This document shows, one piece after another, positions 1 to 7,126 of a stretch of 64,000 nt of DNA. Made by a program: the position numbers and the translations under genes. The notes under the pieces were generated by a model, which did not search any database, had not been told where the DNA came from, and worked only from the letters and a program-made list of their open reading frames with translations. This DNA is from Nitrospirota bacterium (GTDB lineage: Bacteria; Nitrospirota_A; Leptospirillia; Leptospirillales; Leptospirillaceae). The stretch is taken from the NCBI GenBank assembly GCA_021838765.1, contig JAKCCY010000003.1, positions 31,758-95,757 of the forward strand. The letters run 5' to 3'. How positions within the stretch are numbered: position 1 is the first letter of the stretch; each line of letters opens with the position of its first letter.

Positions 1-794
1 CCTGATATGACGAGATTTGAAGCACCGGCTTCAACCGCAATATCTCGAATGGCTGAAAACAAGGGGATGAGAGGGCCTCTATAGGGAGAGACGAGTGGGT
101 CGTTGACCATCTCACAAAACAGATTCTGGTTATGGGAAGAAACTGCAGTCAGAATGCCGGCCGTTCTCATAATGGCTTCAACTGAGTTTTTAAAAGGTAC
201 TTTTTCCGGAATGGCTTTTCTGGATTCTGAGGTTTTCAAAAGGGATCTCGGGACGATAAACAGAAGGTGAACACCATCAAGCGATCCAAAACGGAAAGAC
301 TTCTTCAGATTGGTAATGGAGACAGTGACTCCGCCATATAGGCAAGCCGAGACATTATCCAGGAAATATCCGCCACTCACCCTGCTTTCAGCATTGGCAG
401 CCGCTTCCAGAACTTCCTGCTCCGAGAAAGGATTCCCGGCCAGAATGTTTCCCAAAAAGGCTCCGCCGACAGCTGATGCCGCACTGGAGCCAAGTCCTGA
501 TCCAGGAACTCCTTTTTCGATTGATATCACCAGATCCTTTCCTGTTAGCCCAGCCATGTCCAGAATAGTCCTGGCCGCGATAGTTGCCGTGTTCTGGTTT
601 GGATCCATTGGCAATTCGCTCCATGCTCCGGAAATGGAAAGGATCCTGTCGCCGGATCGTTTGTCTTCGAGATATCCTGTGATCTGGTCACCCATTCCTG
701 TAACGGCCATCCCAAGGGTATCAAATCCTGGTCCGATATTGCCGACAGAGGCTGGTGCATAAACTGTGACAGGATTCATGTTGATGTTTCTCAA
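1..794 (-). CDS. thrB: Homoserine kinase ThrB, C-terminus cut by window start
   Basis: Phosphorylates L-homoserine with ATP in threonine synthesis (cytosolic, GHMP kinase family). The N-terminus VTVYAPASVGNIGPGFDTLG and the glycine/serine phosphate loop PGSGLGSSAASAVGG are classical for this family. I place the start at a TTG (792-794): it has GGGAGGGAG 6-7 bases upstream and overlaps the TGA of the preceding ferredoxin gene as TTGA. An ATG at 777-779 in the same frame has its nearest ribosome site too far away. About 264 codons are visible; the usual length is near 300, so only the end is missing. Family assignment is firm; the start is an inference. Confidence 0.9.
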   Translation of the reverse strand, partial: MRNINMNPVTVYAPASVGNIGPGFDTLGMAVTGMGDQITGYLEDKRSGDRILSISGAWSELPMDPNQNTATIAARTILDMAGLTGKDLVISIEKGVPGSGLGSSAASAVGGAFLGNILAGNPFSEQEVLEAAANAESRVSGGYFLDNVSACLYGGVTVSITNLKKSFRFGSLDGVHLLFIVPRSLLKTSESRKAIPEKVPFKNSVEAIMRTAGILTAVSSHNQNLFCEMVNDPLVSPYRGPLIPLFSAIRDIAVEAGASNLVIS

Positions 795-1132
795 AGAGAT
801 CTCCCTCCCAGTTCCGGAGGATTGTCAATTTGAAGATCCGAAACGATATGTCCCTTTTGAAGGTGTTCTGAAACGATCCGTTTGACATCTTCCGAGGTTT
901 GTATCCTGTAATAGACTCCATCTGGATAGATCGCCAATACAGGGCCTTCCTCACAGGTATCAAGACAACCGCTTTTATTGATCCTGATGGGTCCAGGGAC
1001 AGGACTCATCAGGACGGCTTCCTTCAGCTCGTCGAGCAGGGGAGCGATTCCCCTGGCTGCGCAGGATCCTCTTGGATGGTTTGCTGGCCGTTCATTCGTG
1101 CAGGCAAAAAGATGATAGCGAAATCTTCCCAT
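791..1132 (-). CDS. Thioredoxin-like [2Fe-2S] ferredoxin
   Basis: A 113-residue soluble protein of the (2Fe-2S) ferredoxin family with thioredoxin fold (NuoE C-domain/Aquifex Fd type). The cluster cysteines lie in FACTNERPANHPRGSCAARG and, further on, in SGCLDTCEEGP, followed by the typical GP.LAIYPDGVYY strand. The chosen ATG (1130-1132) has AAGGAG 9-10 bases upstream; an in-frame start 17 codons earlier has no such site. Its stop overlaps the TTG start of thrB, so the two are probably co-translated. The electron partner cannot be told from sequence. Confidence 0.85.
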   Translation of the reverse strand: MGRFRYHLFACTNERPANHPRGSCAARGIAPLLDELKEAVLMSPVPGPIRINKSGCLDTCEEGPVLAIYPDGVYYRIQTSEDVKRIVSEHLQKGHIVSDLQIDNPPELGGRSL

Positions 1133-1225
1133 TGCTCTTGACTCCTTATTATGGTTGTTGTTGGAACAAGGACGTTTGACCAATCCATGTGGGTTAAGGT
1201 CAAACAGTTGATTCCATGGTGAATA

Positions 1226-1945
1226 TCAGGACAGGTGGAAGATTTTAGGAAGAATCGTTCCGACAAAAAGACCTGCCAATGCGGCTGATCCACCCAGAAT
1301 GACCATTTCTCCTGCTCCCTTGATGACCGGTTCATTCGAATAGTGGGATTTTATAACACCGAGGGTTGCCAATACCACTATTGAGAGAGCGAGGGAAAGA
1401 TCAAACGCAAAAGACAGGGAATGAACGAATGCATAGGGAAAGAGTGGGGGAATCCCTCCAATGAGAAAGGAGGCTCCCAGCCATGTGCCATCCTTTAATG
1501 GATGTGCCTTTTCCATATCACTCAATCCAAGCTCTTCCTTCATCATGAAGGAGTGCCAAAGATGAGGATCCTTCGTGATCCTTTGCACAAACAGCGTTGC
1601 CTCTTCCTGAGAGAAGTGCATCTTTAACAGGATATCAAAGACCTCTTTCTTTTCCAGTTCAGGGGTATCCCTGATTTCATCCCATTCCCTGTTGGATTCT
1701 CTCAGGTAAAAATCGCGCTGGCTTCGAGAAGCCATATAGCCTCCCAGAAACATGGAAATGGCTCCTGCGACATTGGACATGACTCCTGAAAAAAAAATGG
1801 TATGCATTGGCAAGGCTGATCCGGTGAGGCCACCAATAAAACTGACAACCGTGACCACACCATCGTTGATTCCAAGAACCGAATCCTTGATTCGTCTTCC
1901 TTCGGGAGAATGCCAAGCTTCAAGGGGGGATGAGGAATTTTTCAT
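1226..1945 (-). CDS. VIT/CCC1-family Fe2+/Mn2+ transporter
   Basis: A 239-residue integral membrane protein of the VIT1/CCC1 family, which moves Fe2+ or Mn2+ out of the cytosol. The N-terminal signature DSVLGINDGVVTVVSFIGGL and the following GAISMFLGGYMASRSQRDFY helix are diagnostic. The middle part (about residues 85-145) is rich in Glu and Met (EEATLFVQRI, MMKEELGLSD), as in the cytosolic metal-binding domain of this family. The last three helices end in GSAALAGLFVGTILPKIF. The upstream region is shared with the divergent respiratory cluster. For an iron oxidiser, iron detoxification is a natural role, but the metal is not shown by sequence. Confidence 0.88.
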   Translation of the reverse strand: MKNSSSPLEAWHSPEGRRIKDSVLGINDGVVTVVSFIGGLTGSALPMHTIFFSGVMSNVAGAISMFLGGYMASRSQRDFYLRESNREWDEIRDTPELEKKEVFDILLKMHFSQEEATLFVQRITKDPHLWHSFMMKEELGLSDMEKAHPLKDGTWLGASFLIGGIPPLFPYAFVHSLSFAFDLSLALSIVVLATLGVIKSHYSNEPVIKGAGEMVILGGSAALAGLFVGTILPKIFHLS

Positions 1946-2028
1946 AAATCAAGCATACCAAAAACGATGTATCCAAAACGAGTCGAGTCAAAAATTGGGA
2001 ACATCCCGATTGAAAATCCCATATATTC

Positions 2029-2057
2029 TTGACAAGTATTTATGCGGGGGGTATTAT
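2029..2057 (+). promoter_or_regulatory. Sigma-70-type promoter of the respiratory cluster
   Basis: TTGACA (2029-2034), a 17-base spacer that includes a run of seven G, and TATTAT (2052-2057). The match to consensus is nearly perfect. Transcription would start near 2064, leaving a leader of about 140 bases before the first gene at 2205. The leader contains a small CCATGG-TTT-CCATGG hairpin just before the ribosome site. Confidence 0.8.
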
Positions 2058-2204
2058 CCACCCGATCTCCTCCTGATCTACCTTTTTTGAAGGGTTTTTT
2101 GTGTTCAGAGCGGGAAGGTCGTCAGCTATTATTTTTCGGAGTTTATCCGATAGTAGGATCGTTTACCGGTCCATGGTTTCCATGGAAAATCGGAGGGTAT
2201 TAAA

Positions 2205-2438
2205 ATGGGAAACAGCATGAAGGGTTTTGTAGCTTATGCATTGGTTGGCGCATTTGTTGCCGTAGGCAGCGGATGTGTCGTTGGTTTCTGTTTGCAGGAA
2301 TGGTTGGGTGCACACCGATTTCCGACCTGGCGTGGAGATTATGAGTGGGTCTACGATGTTATGGTCATCTCCGCAATAACCGGAATGGCCGTTTCCCTGT
2401 GGGCTCGGTCACTTCATCGCAAAGAAGAGAATTGGTGA
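2205..2438 (+). CDS. Small membrane protein, first gene of oxidase-like cluster
   Basis: A 77-residue protein not assigned to a family. Two hydrophobic helices are visible (about residues 6-28 and 48-66), with a Cys-containing end to the first (GSGCVVGFCLQ) and a short charged C-terminus. CGGAGGG lies 8 bases before the ATG. It is the first gene behind the strong promoter at 2029, so it is likely highly expressed with the CcoO-like gene downstream. It may be an accessory oxidase subunit; this is inferred from position only. Confidence 0.7.
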   Translation: MGNSMKGFVAYALVGAFVAVGSGCVVGFCLQEWLGAHRFPTWRGDYEWVYDVMVISAITGMAVSLWARSLHRKEENW

Positions 2439-2445
2439 TTGCAAG

Positions 2446-2479
2446 CTGAAAAGCCTAAAGATACTTTAGGTCTTTTCAG
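2446..2479 (+). promoter_or_regulatory. Long stem-loop between the first two cluster genes
   Basis: CTGAAAAG-CCTAAAG (2446-2460) pairs with CTTTAGG-T-CTTTTCAG (2464-2479) around the loop ATA, with one bulged T: 15 base pairs. No T-tract follows, so it is not a typical terminator. It could stabilise or process the mRNA and set different levels for the two small proteins. Confidence 0.55.
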
Positions 2480-2546
2480 ATCATCTCTTTGTGGTGTTAT
2501 CGGTGTAAACTTTATGGTTTCTTGAATTTTTAATAAGGAGAAAACG

Positions 2547-2747
2547 ATGGATCTTCTCTCTACGCTGGCACAATTGTCTGATTCGTCAAATTGTTGTGGT
2601 GCCACCCCAGGTGGAAATACCAGTGTGTCGGCTTTTGCGGCATTGATGGGAACTGCCACTGCCCTTACCAGTTTGCTTCTTATGATCCAGTGCATGACCG
2701 GAATCGGCGCCAAGCCAAAATTTGATCCTACAAAAGGGAAAAAGTAG
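2547..2747 (+). CDS. Small one-helix membrane protein with Cys-Cys motif
   Basis: A 66-residue protein of unknown family. The N-terminal third carries NCCGATPGGNTS. One membrane helix follows (about residues 29-52, AFAALMGTATALTSLLLMIQ), then a short basic tail GAKPKFDPTKGKK. AAGGAG stands 7-8 bases before the ATG. Position between the first gene and the CcoO-like gene suggests a subunit or chaperone of the same complex; no motif proves it. Confidence 0.65.
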   Translation: MDLLSTLAQLSDSSNCCGATPGGNTSVSAFAALMGTATALTSLLLMIQCMTGIGAKPKFDPTKGKK

Positions 2748-2848
2748 TTTCCTTTTAGATGTTTCGGGATTTTTCCCGGACTCTTGAACCAGTTCTTGGA
2801 CAAGTCAGGTTGGGTGTCTGGACCTCAACCTAAAGTGAGGAGTGGTGA

Positions 2849-3379
2849 ATGGCTTATCGTGAGTATAAATTTGGTACCATGATGATCGGCACGCTTTTTG
2901 TAATCGTGCTCTCGATTGTTGTTTTGTTCCCATCCCTCCAGATGGCAAAGATTCCTCCGACGGCCACAGCTGTCCAGAAGTCCAAGGATTATGGCTCTGA
3001 GAGCGGATGGACGCTTGAAGATCCCATGATGACCGGCGACAATCGGCCAACAATGATCGGAAAAGGAAAAGTGGTTTTTATCCGCGAAGGATGCTGGTGG
3101 TGCCATACACTCCTTCCGGAGCAGACTCAGGACTGGCAGTATTTTGGAGCGCCTCCGACAGCCGCCGACTTTGTGGGAGAAAGCCCTACAGTGTTCGGAT
3201 CTGATCGAAAGGCCCCTGATCTTCTGCATGTCGGAAGCCGGTTGCCTATCAAGGGATGGCACTTGGTTCACCATGCCAATCCAAGGGCTGTTCAGCCAAA
3301 GTCGATGATGCCTGCATTTAACTATCTCCGCAAAAAGGATCTTGACGCTCTGGCCGATTACATGGCAAGCTTGAAATAG
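2849..3379 (+). CDS. ccoO: CcoO-like monohaem cytochrome c subunit of cbb3-type oxidase
   Basis: A 176-residue membrane-anchored c-type cytochrome resembling CcoO/FixO. One N-terminal helix (about residues 8-29) precedes the haem motif CWWCH (82-86), within the family-typical EGCWWCHTLLP. The axial methionine is probably in KSMMPAFNYL (about 151-160). The family normally has 200-240 residues, so this form is short. In cbb3 oxidases this subunit passes electrons to CcoN, yet no full-length ccoN lies next to it. Ribosome site GTGAGGAG before the ATG. It belongs to the unit that ends at the tandem terminators near 3945. Confidence 0.88.
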   Translation: MAYREYKFGTMMIGTLFVIVLSIVVLFPSLQMAKIPPTATAVQKSKDYGSESGWTLEDPMMTGDNRPTMIGKGKVVFIREGCWWCHTLLPEQTQDWQYFGAPPTAADFVGESPTVFGSDRKAPDLLHVGSRLPIKGWHLVHHANPRAVQPKSMMPAFNYLRKKDLDALADYMASLK

Positions 3380-3435
3380 ACGTCTTCAATTGACGGAGAT
3401 GTTTCACCGCAATTATACTTGTAAGGAGTTATGAG

Positions 3436-3768
3436 ATGGCTGATATCGATGAAATGTTGAATGAAAGGTATGACGGTATTCTTGAAGGGACGAACAATAT
3501 CCCTGCAGCGTTGATCCTTATTCTTACAATGACTGTTGTGACGGCTGAATTGCTGACATTCCCTCTTTTCGGAGCTCGTCCGCAATACCCTGGCCATCCT
3601 CATCATTGGCTTATTATGGGAGCACCTGTTCTCAAGGCTCACCTATCCAAGACTTTGGCTCGTCCATGGTGGGATCAGGGTTATATCATCAACTCGACCT
3701 ATGTTTGCTTCTTTTATGTCTGGATGGGGCTTTTGTTGAAAAAAACAGAGGTTTCCAAAGATTTCTAA
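3436..3768 (+). CDS. Membrane protein of oxidase-like cluster, unknown family
   Basis: A 110-residue protein with an acidic N-terminus (MADIDEMLNERYDGILEGTN) and two helices (about residues 25-45 and 86-103). Between them lie a His/Pro-rich segment PQYPGHPHHW and an aromatic WWDQGY. The N-terminal YDGILEGTNNIP faintly recalls the pre-helix DGI.E..NPLP stretch of CcoP, but there is no haem motif, so I do not call it CcoP. AAGGAG precedes the ATG. Likely a structural subunit of the same complex. Confidence 0.7.
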   Translation: MADIDEMLNERYDGILEGTNNIPAALILILTMTVVTAELLTFPLFGARPQYPGHPHHWLIMGAPVLKAHLSKTLARPWWDQGYIINSTYVCFFYVWMGLLLKKTEVSKDF

Positions 3769-3824
3769 TTTTAAGTATCTGATTGTAAGCGTTTTTTTGG
3801 AGAGAACTCTCCTGGGAGGGTCAT

Positions 3825-3929
3825 ATGTGGAATTTAAATAGTCCTTATGTATTTTGGGTCATCACAATGATGATGTTGGCTTGTTCTCTTATTTACTCTT
3901 TCTTTATTGATGAGAGACGGCCTGAGTAA
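3825..3929 (+). CDS. 34-residue single-helix membrane peptide
   Basis: A short open frame, ATG at 3825 and TAA at 3927. It encodes MWNLNSPYVFWVITMMMLAC, then a continuation of the helix (SLIYSFFI) and a charged end DERRPE. GGGAGGG sits 4-5 bases before the ATG. It lies directly after the 110-residue protein and before a strong terminator, so it is the last gene of the first unit. Size and topology match small oxidase subunits such as CcoQ, CcoM or CydX. It is probably one of these by function; sequence homology is not established. Confidence 0.65.
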   Translation: MWNLNSPYVFWVITMMMLACSLIYSFFIDERRPE

Positions 3930-3944
3930 TCTACATTTTTGAAG

Positions 3945-3981
3945 AAGGCCGGATTGTATAAAATCCGGCCTTTCTTTTTTT
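3945..3981 (+). terminator. Intrinsic terminator of first oxidase unit
   Basis: Perfect 11-bp stem AAGGCCGGATT / AATCCGGCCTT (3945-3955 and 3962-3972) with a 6-base loop, followed by TCTTTTTTT. Fourteen bases after the stop of the 34-residue peptide gene. Confidence 0.92.
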
Positions 3982-3993
3982 GCATATTGGACC

Positions 3994-4022
3994 AGGGCGG
4001 TTCGCTTGCGACCGCCCTTTTT
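3994..4022 (+). terminator. Second, tandem terminator
   Basis: Stem AGGGCGGT / ACCGCCCT (3994-4001 and 4011-4018), whose loop can pair further (TCGC/GCGA), then TTTTT. It lies 20 bases behind the first terminator. Two terminators in tandem separate the oxidase unit cleanly from the next promoter at 4024. Confidence 0.8.
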
Positions 4023-4023
4023 G

Positions 4024-4053
4024 TTGACCCGGGAAGATGATGGGCCGTAAAAT
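4024..4053 (+). promoter_or_regulatory. Sigma-70-type promoter of second respiratory unit
   Basis: TTGACC (4024-4029), 18-base spacer, TAAAAT (4048-4053). It begins right after the tandem terminators and would start transcription about 14 bases before the gene at 4074. Confidence 0.65.
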
Positions 4054-4073
4054 AACAGGTAAGAGGGTCCTGT

Positions 4074-4280
4074 ATGAATATCAAACTATCTGTTTCAATT
4101 GTGATTTTTACCTTCCTGATCGCTGCTGTTTTTGTCTTTCTGATTATGTCCCGTTATATCATTGGTCCTTTTGGAAAGCTGAAAAAAGGAGAGCAGGTTG
4201 TCGTCATTCTTAGCATTATCGGTGTGACGGTTGTGCTTTTGTTTGCAGTGGTCCAGCTCGTCTTGAAAATTCTGGTTTGA
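4074..4280 (+). CDS. Small two-helix membrane protein
   Basis: A 68-residue protein of unknown family with two long hydrophobic helices (about residues 5-26 and 41-66) joined by a basic loop GPFGKLKKGEQ. A site AAGAGGG precedes the ATG. It is the first gene of the second respiratory unit, 14 bases before the membrane cytochrome c gene. Probably an accessory membrane subunit by context; nothing more can be read. Confidence 0.65.
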   Translation: MNIKLSVSIVIFTFLIAAVFVFLIMSRYIIGPFGKLKKGEQVVVILSIIGVTVVLLFAVVQLVLKILV

Positions 4281-4294
4281 TGGGGTCGTAACCA

Positions 4295-4726
4295 ATGAAA
4301 ACCGGGGAAAAGGTTGTCTTTATGCTCACAGCTCTCATGATCGGGGTTGTGATGATTTTGTACGTCTTGGGACAGATGCATATTATTAATTTTTGGACGA
4401 CTAATGATGTTTATGTCTTTAATAAAAAGACAGAGGCAGGATTTCATGTGTTTAAAAGGGATGGATGTAAAAACTGCCATGTCCTTTATGGAGACGGGGA
4501 TTTTGCAGGTCCCGATCTGGACGGGGAAGGAACAAAAAGGACCAGACAATGGCTGGAATCCTACATGAAGGATCCCCATAAGGTTTTTTTCAACACAAGG
4601 CATGATGGAAAGTTTGCCACGGATTTTTCGGATATTCCTCCGGCAGACAAGGCGATGCTTCTGGATTTGCTAACATCAACCCAGGCTCTTCCGGGTTCGC
4701 CGAATTATCCTAAACCGCCAAAATAA
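4295..4726 (+). CDS. Membrane-anchored monohaem cytochrome c
   Basis: A 143-residue c-type cytochrome. An N-terminal helix (about residues 6-28) holds it in the membrane with the haem domain in the periplasm. The haem motif is CKNCH (58-62), followed by GPDLDGEGTKRT as in class I cytochromes. The usual distal MP motif is not obvious; YMKDPHKVFF carries the most likely axial Met. A CcoS-like gene follows 17 bases later. It probably feeds electrons into, or is a subunit of, the complex encoded by this unit. Confidence 0.85.
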   Translation: MKTGEKVVFMLTALMIGVVMILYVLGQMHIINFWTTNDVYVFNKKTEAGFHVFKRDGCKNCHVLYGDGDFAGPDLDGEGTKRTRQWLESYMKDPHKVFFNTRHDGKFATDFSDIPPADKAMLLDLLTSTQALPGSPNYPKPPK

Positions 4727-4743
4727 GTCAGAAGGGGTATAAG

Positions 4744-4950
4744 ATGAAATTACCTGAGGGAATTGTTGCCTATTTGTGGACGGCAACGGGATTGGTCTCG
4801 CTCGTACTGGTTGTTATCGGTATTTATTGGGCTTATAAGAACAACCAGTTCGATGAAAATATCAAATACCTTGTTTTTATGGAGGATGATGATGATCGCA
4901 AAAACCATATTGAGGCTATGAAGGAAAAGGAACTAGAAGACCGAAAGTAG
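4744..4950 (+). CDS. CcoS-like cbb3 oxidase maturation protein
   Basis: A 68-residue protein with one N-terminal helix (about residues 8-30), followed by WAYKNNQFDENIKYLVFMED and an acidic DDDDR stretch. This matches the CcoS pattern (helix, W.vksgQFdD, then L.fDDD), a protein needed to build the haem/copper centre of cbb3 oxidases. The C-terminus is a charged tail. Its presence supports a haem-copper-type function for the surrounding genes, although the catalytic subunit is unusual. Confidence 0.65.
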   Translation: MKLPEGIVAYLWTATGLVSLVLVVIGIYWAYKNNQFDENIKYLVFMEDDDDRKNHIEAMKEKELEDRK

Positions 4951-4971
4951 GTCTGAGGGAGGTCTGTCCAG

Positions 4972-5442
4972 ATGAATCTTGAGAAAAATTATATTTTCCG
5001 AGTCGTACTGGCATTGGTGTTGGGTATACTCGGTTATTGGATCATAGATTCAGTGTTTCACCTGACAGATGGTGCATTCCATCATCTGTTTGGAGGTGGA
5101 ATTCTCTGGACATACCTTCTTGTTCCGGCTCTGGTCGCGTTTTATGTGGGCTATATCGTTGGGAAGTGGGGAAAGTACTGGGGAGCTGTTCCGCCGATGC
5201 TCTATATCCTTTGGGCTTACATGAACGCCTCAAGATCAGGAACCTTTCATACGGTTGGTCTTCCGACAGCTCCTTTCATGATGATTTTTTTCATCACTGT
5301 ACCAGAGGTTTCATTTGTAGGTGGATGGGCCGGTGAGTTTTTTCGAAAAAAACAGGACAAGGCAAGAAAGATGCGCTTGAAACAAAGAATAAACACCCAG
5401 ACATTAGAAAACGGTTCAAACGAAGGGAGTACTCAGCTATGA
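4972..5442 (+). CDS. Four-helix membrane protein, unknown
   Basis: A 156-residue protein with about four membrane segments (residues 8-27, 44-65, 70-86, 102-120) and a basic, soluble C-terminal tail (RKKQDKARKMRLKQR). Several His and aromatic residues lie near the first loop (DSVFHLTDGAFHHLFGGG). No family recognised. The ATG of the next gene overlaps its stop (ATGA at 5439), so it is translationally coupled to the first CcoN-like protein. Confidence 0.7.
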   Translation: MNLEKNYIFRVVLALVLGILGYWIIDSVFHLTDGAFHHLFGGGILWTYLLVPALVAFYVGYIVGKWGKYWGAVPPMLYILWAYMNASRSGTFHTVGLPTAPFMMIFFITVPEVSFVGGWAGEFFRKKQDKARKMRLKQRINTQTLENGSNEGSTQL

Positions 5443-5987
5443 AAATAGAAGAAAGCGATCGGTTGGGACTGAAGTTTATCCTTTTTGGTGTTTTCTGTCT
5501 TTTCATAGGGACTCTCCAGGGATTTCTGCAATCCACCCCGAGGTTGAGACATTGGGTTCATACCACAGGGCAGGCCGGACACCTTGTTGATCCATTGGCA
5601 CATGCTCACATCAATCTGATTGGCGGGGTCGTATCGGTCATGATGGCGGTTGTCTACTATCTCATCCCCCGCATGATGAAGCGGAATATCAAGAGTGCTT
5701 TTCTCGGGCAGGCCAATTTTTACTTTATGGTTTCAGGAGTTCTTTTGTTTTATGTCACTCTGTTGGTCTTTGGAATCCTGGAGGGCAACCGGATGATAGA
5801 CGAAGGGATTGTTTACCCTTTGGCGAGAGCCCATTATGAGCCGATCCACCGGATTGGATTTGTTTTTTCGGCTCTTCTCATGGGGTTGGCGCACTGGACC
5901 TTTGTGGCCAATATTTTCTGGACCTATTTTGCAAAAGAATCTGCATCCGTGATACCGGATGCTGTTCCTGTAAAAGAGAGGGCATGA
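5439..5987 (+). CDS. Short CcoN-like protein A (C-terminal oxidase subunit I module)
   Basis: A 182-residue, four-helix protein. DPLAHAHINLIGGVVSVMMA has the His-x-His pair (H55, H57) that in CcoN helix X binds high-spin haem b3 and low-spin haem b. It is followed by YYLIPRMM and GILEGNRMIDEG, both matching the order in the CcoN C-terminal third, and by HRIGFVFSALLMGLAHW. Full CcoN has about 12 helices and 470 residues. Here the helices with the three copper ligands and the other low-spin haem His are absent. It cannot be a complete oxidase catalytic subunit alone; it may bind haem with its partner at 7127. Homology is read by eye. Confidence 0.75.
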   Translation: MKIEESDRLGLKFILFGVFCLFIGTLQGFLQSTPRLRHWVHTTGQAGHLVDPLAHAHINLIGGVVSVMMAVVYYLIPRMMKRNIKSAFLGQANFYFMVSGVLLFYVTLLVFGILEGNRMIDEGIVYPLARAHYEPIHRIGFVFSALLMGLAHWTFVANIFWTYFAKESASVIPDAVPVKERA

Positions 5988-5991
5988 AAAG

Positions 5992-7113
5992 ATGACGGGC
6001 AAAACAGATGATTCCATTGTGCAGCCAATCGACCCGTCGAAAGAATCCACTGATGAAAGAAAGAGCCATTTCCCATCAGTCACGAGCATGGATGATGATG
6101 ATCTGACACTTCAGGAGCTGTCTCCGTGGAGGCTGCCGTGGAAAGCGATCTCCGTGACCGTGGTGGTTTTAATCCTGATTGCTGGAGCCATCCAGATTGT
6201 GAGTCTTGCTTCTAACCGTATCAAGAGGCTTTCCGAATCCAGCATTCGGACACATGGTGCGGCGCCCGGAAATTTCAGGCCAATGGGAGGGGTCGTTCCG
6301 CATCTGTCAGCATCCCTTCCGATTTCAAAGGCTGCCAATGAAATAGCTGCAACTCCCAGTTTGGCGGTTCCTGCGCCAAAAGGGGTCCATTTGCCGCCGG
6401 GATTTGTGTATATCCCTGCCGGTCCTTTTATTATGGGATCCGACGACTCATTTTCAAATTTCGATGAAACTCCGGTCCATAAGGTCTATCTGCCCCCTTA
6501 TGCCATCATGAAGACATTGGTGACGAATCGCCAATACAAGGAGTTTATCGATCAAGCCCATTATCTGGCCCCTCCAGGCTGGAAAAATCGAACCTATCCA
6601 AAGGGAAAAGGGGATCATCCCGTAACCTTTGTCAGCTACCTGAATGCGGTTGATTTTGCCAGATGGCAGAAAAGCCGCCTCTGTACGGAAGAGGAATGGG
6701 AAAAAGCCGCTCGTGGAGTAGACGGAAGGCTTTGGCCATGGGGGAACACCTGGGATCCCCGACGGGCAAATGCGAATTACAGTGCAGGGGATACGACTTC
6801 CGTGACAAGATATGCCGACGGAGTCAGTCCCTACGGGATTTACGACATGGCTGGAAATGTGTTCGAATGGACCTCATCCACCTATAAACCCTATCCTGGA
6901 AGCACTGCCAATAAAGCGAGATTCATGGCGTATAAAGTTGATGCCACTGGTACGCTCCATAGGGTCAGGGGTAAGGTCTACAAGGTTTTGCGTGGCGGTT
7001 CCTGGAAAAGTGATCAGTACAGTGCCAGAACGACCGCTAGAAATCCAACTTGGCCGGATTACGCATCCGATTTCTTTGGGTTCCGGACTTGCCGGGATGT
7101 CATTCATGAATGA
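5992..7113 (+). CDS. Membrane-anchored FGE/SUMF1-like domain protein
   Basis: A 373-residue protein: a short cytosolic N-terminus, one helix (about residues 51-73), a Pro/Ala-rich linker, then a formylglycine-generating-enzyme-type domain (about 135-372). Visible signatures are FVYIPAGPFIMGSDD, ETPVHKVYLPPY, LCTEEEWEKAARG, WPWGN, GIYDMAGNVFEWTSS, VLRGGSW and FGFRTCRD. The two catalytic cysteines of true FGE (in the segment after RGGS) are absent: the segment reads WKSDQYSARTTAR. It is thus more like NirV, PvdO or other non-FGE members. Encoded between two CcoN-like proteins, it may assist assembly or bind in the periplasm. Confidence 0.85.
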   Translation: MTGKTDDSIVQPIDPSKESTDERKSHFPSVTSMDDDDLTLQELSPWRLPWKAISVTVVVLILIAGAIQIVSLASNRIKRLSESSIRTHGAAPGNFRPMGGVVPHLSASLPISKAANEIAATPSLAVPAPKGVHLPPGFVYIPAGPFIMGSDDSFSNFDETPVHKVYLPPYAIMKTLVTNRQYKEFIDQAHYLAPPGWKNRTYPKGKGDHPVTFVSYLNAVDFARWQKSRLCTEEEWEKAARGVDGRLWPWGNTWDPRRANANYSAGDTTSVTRYADGVSPYGIYDMAGNVFEWTSSTYKPYPGSTANKARFMAYKVDATGTLHRVRGKVYKVLRGGSWKSDQYSARTTARNPTWPDYASDFFGFRTCRDVIHE

Positions 7114-7126
7114 GAGAGGGGAGATT

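Noticed and set aside
310..762. Long open frame on the plus strand opposite thrB
   Set aside because: It is antisense to a clearly conserved homoserine kinase, has no family motif and no ribosome site.
3436..3768. 110-residue protein as CcoP
   Set aside because: No CXXCH motif; only a faint N-terminal resemblance.
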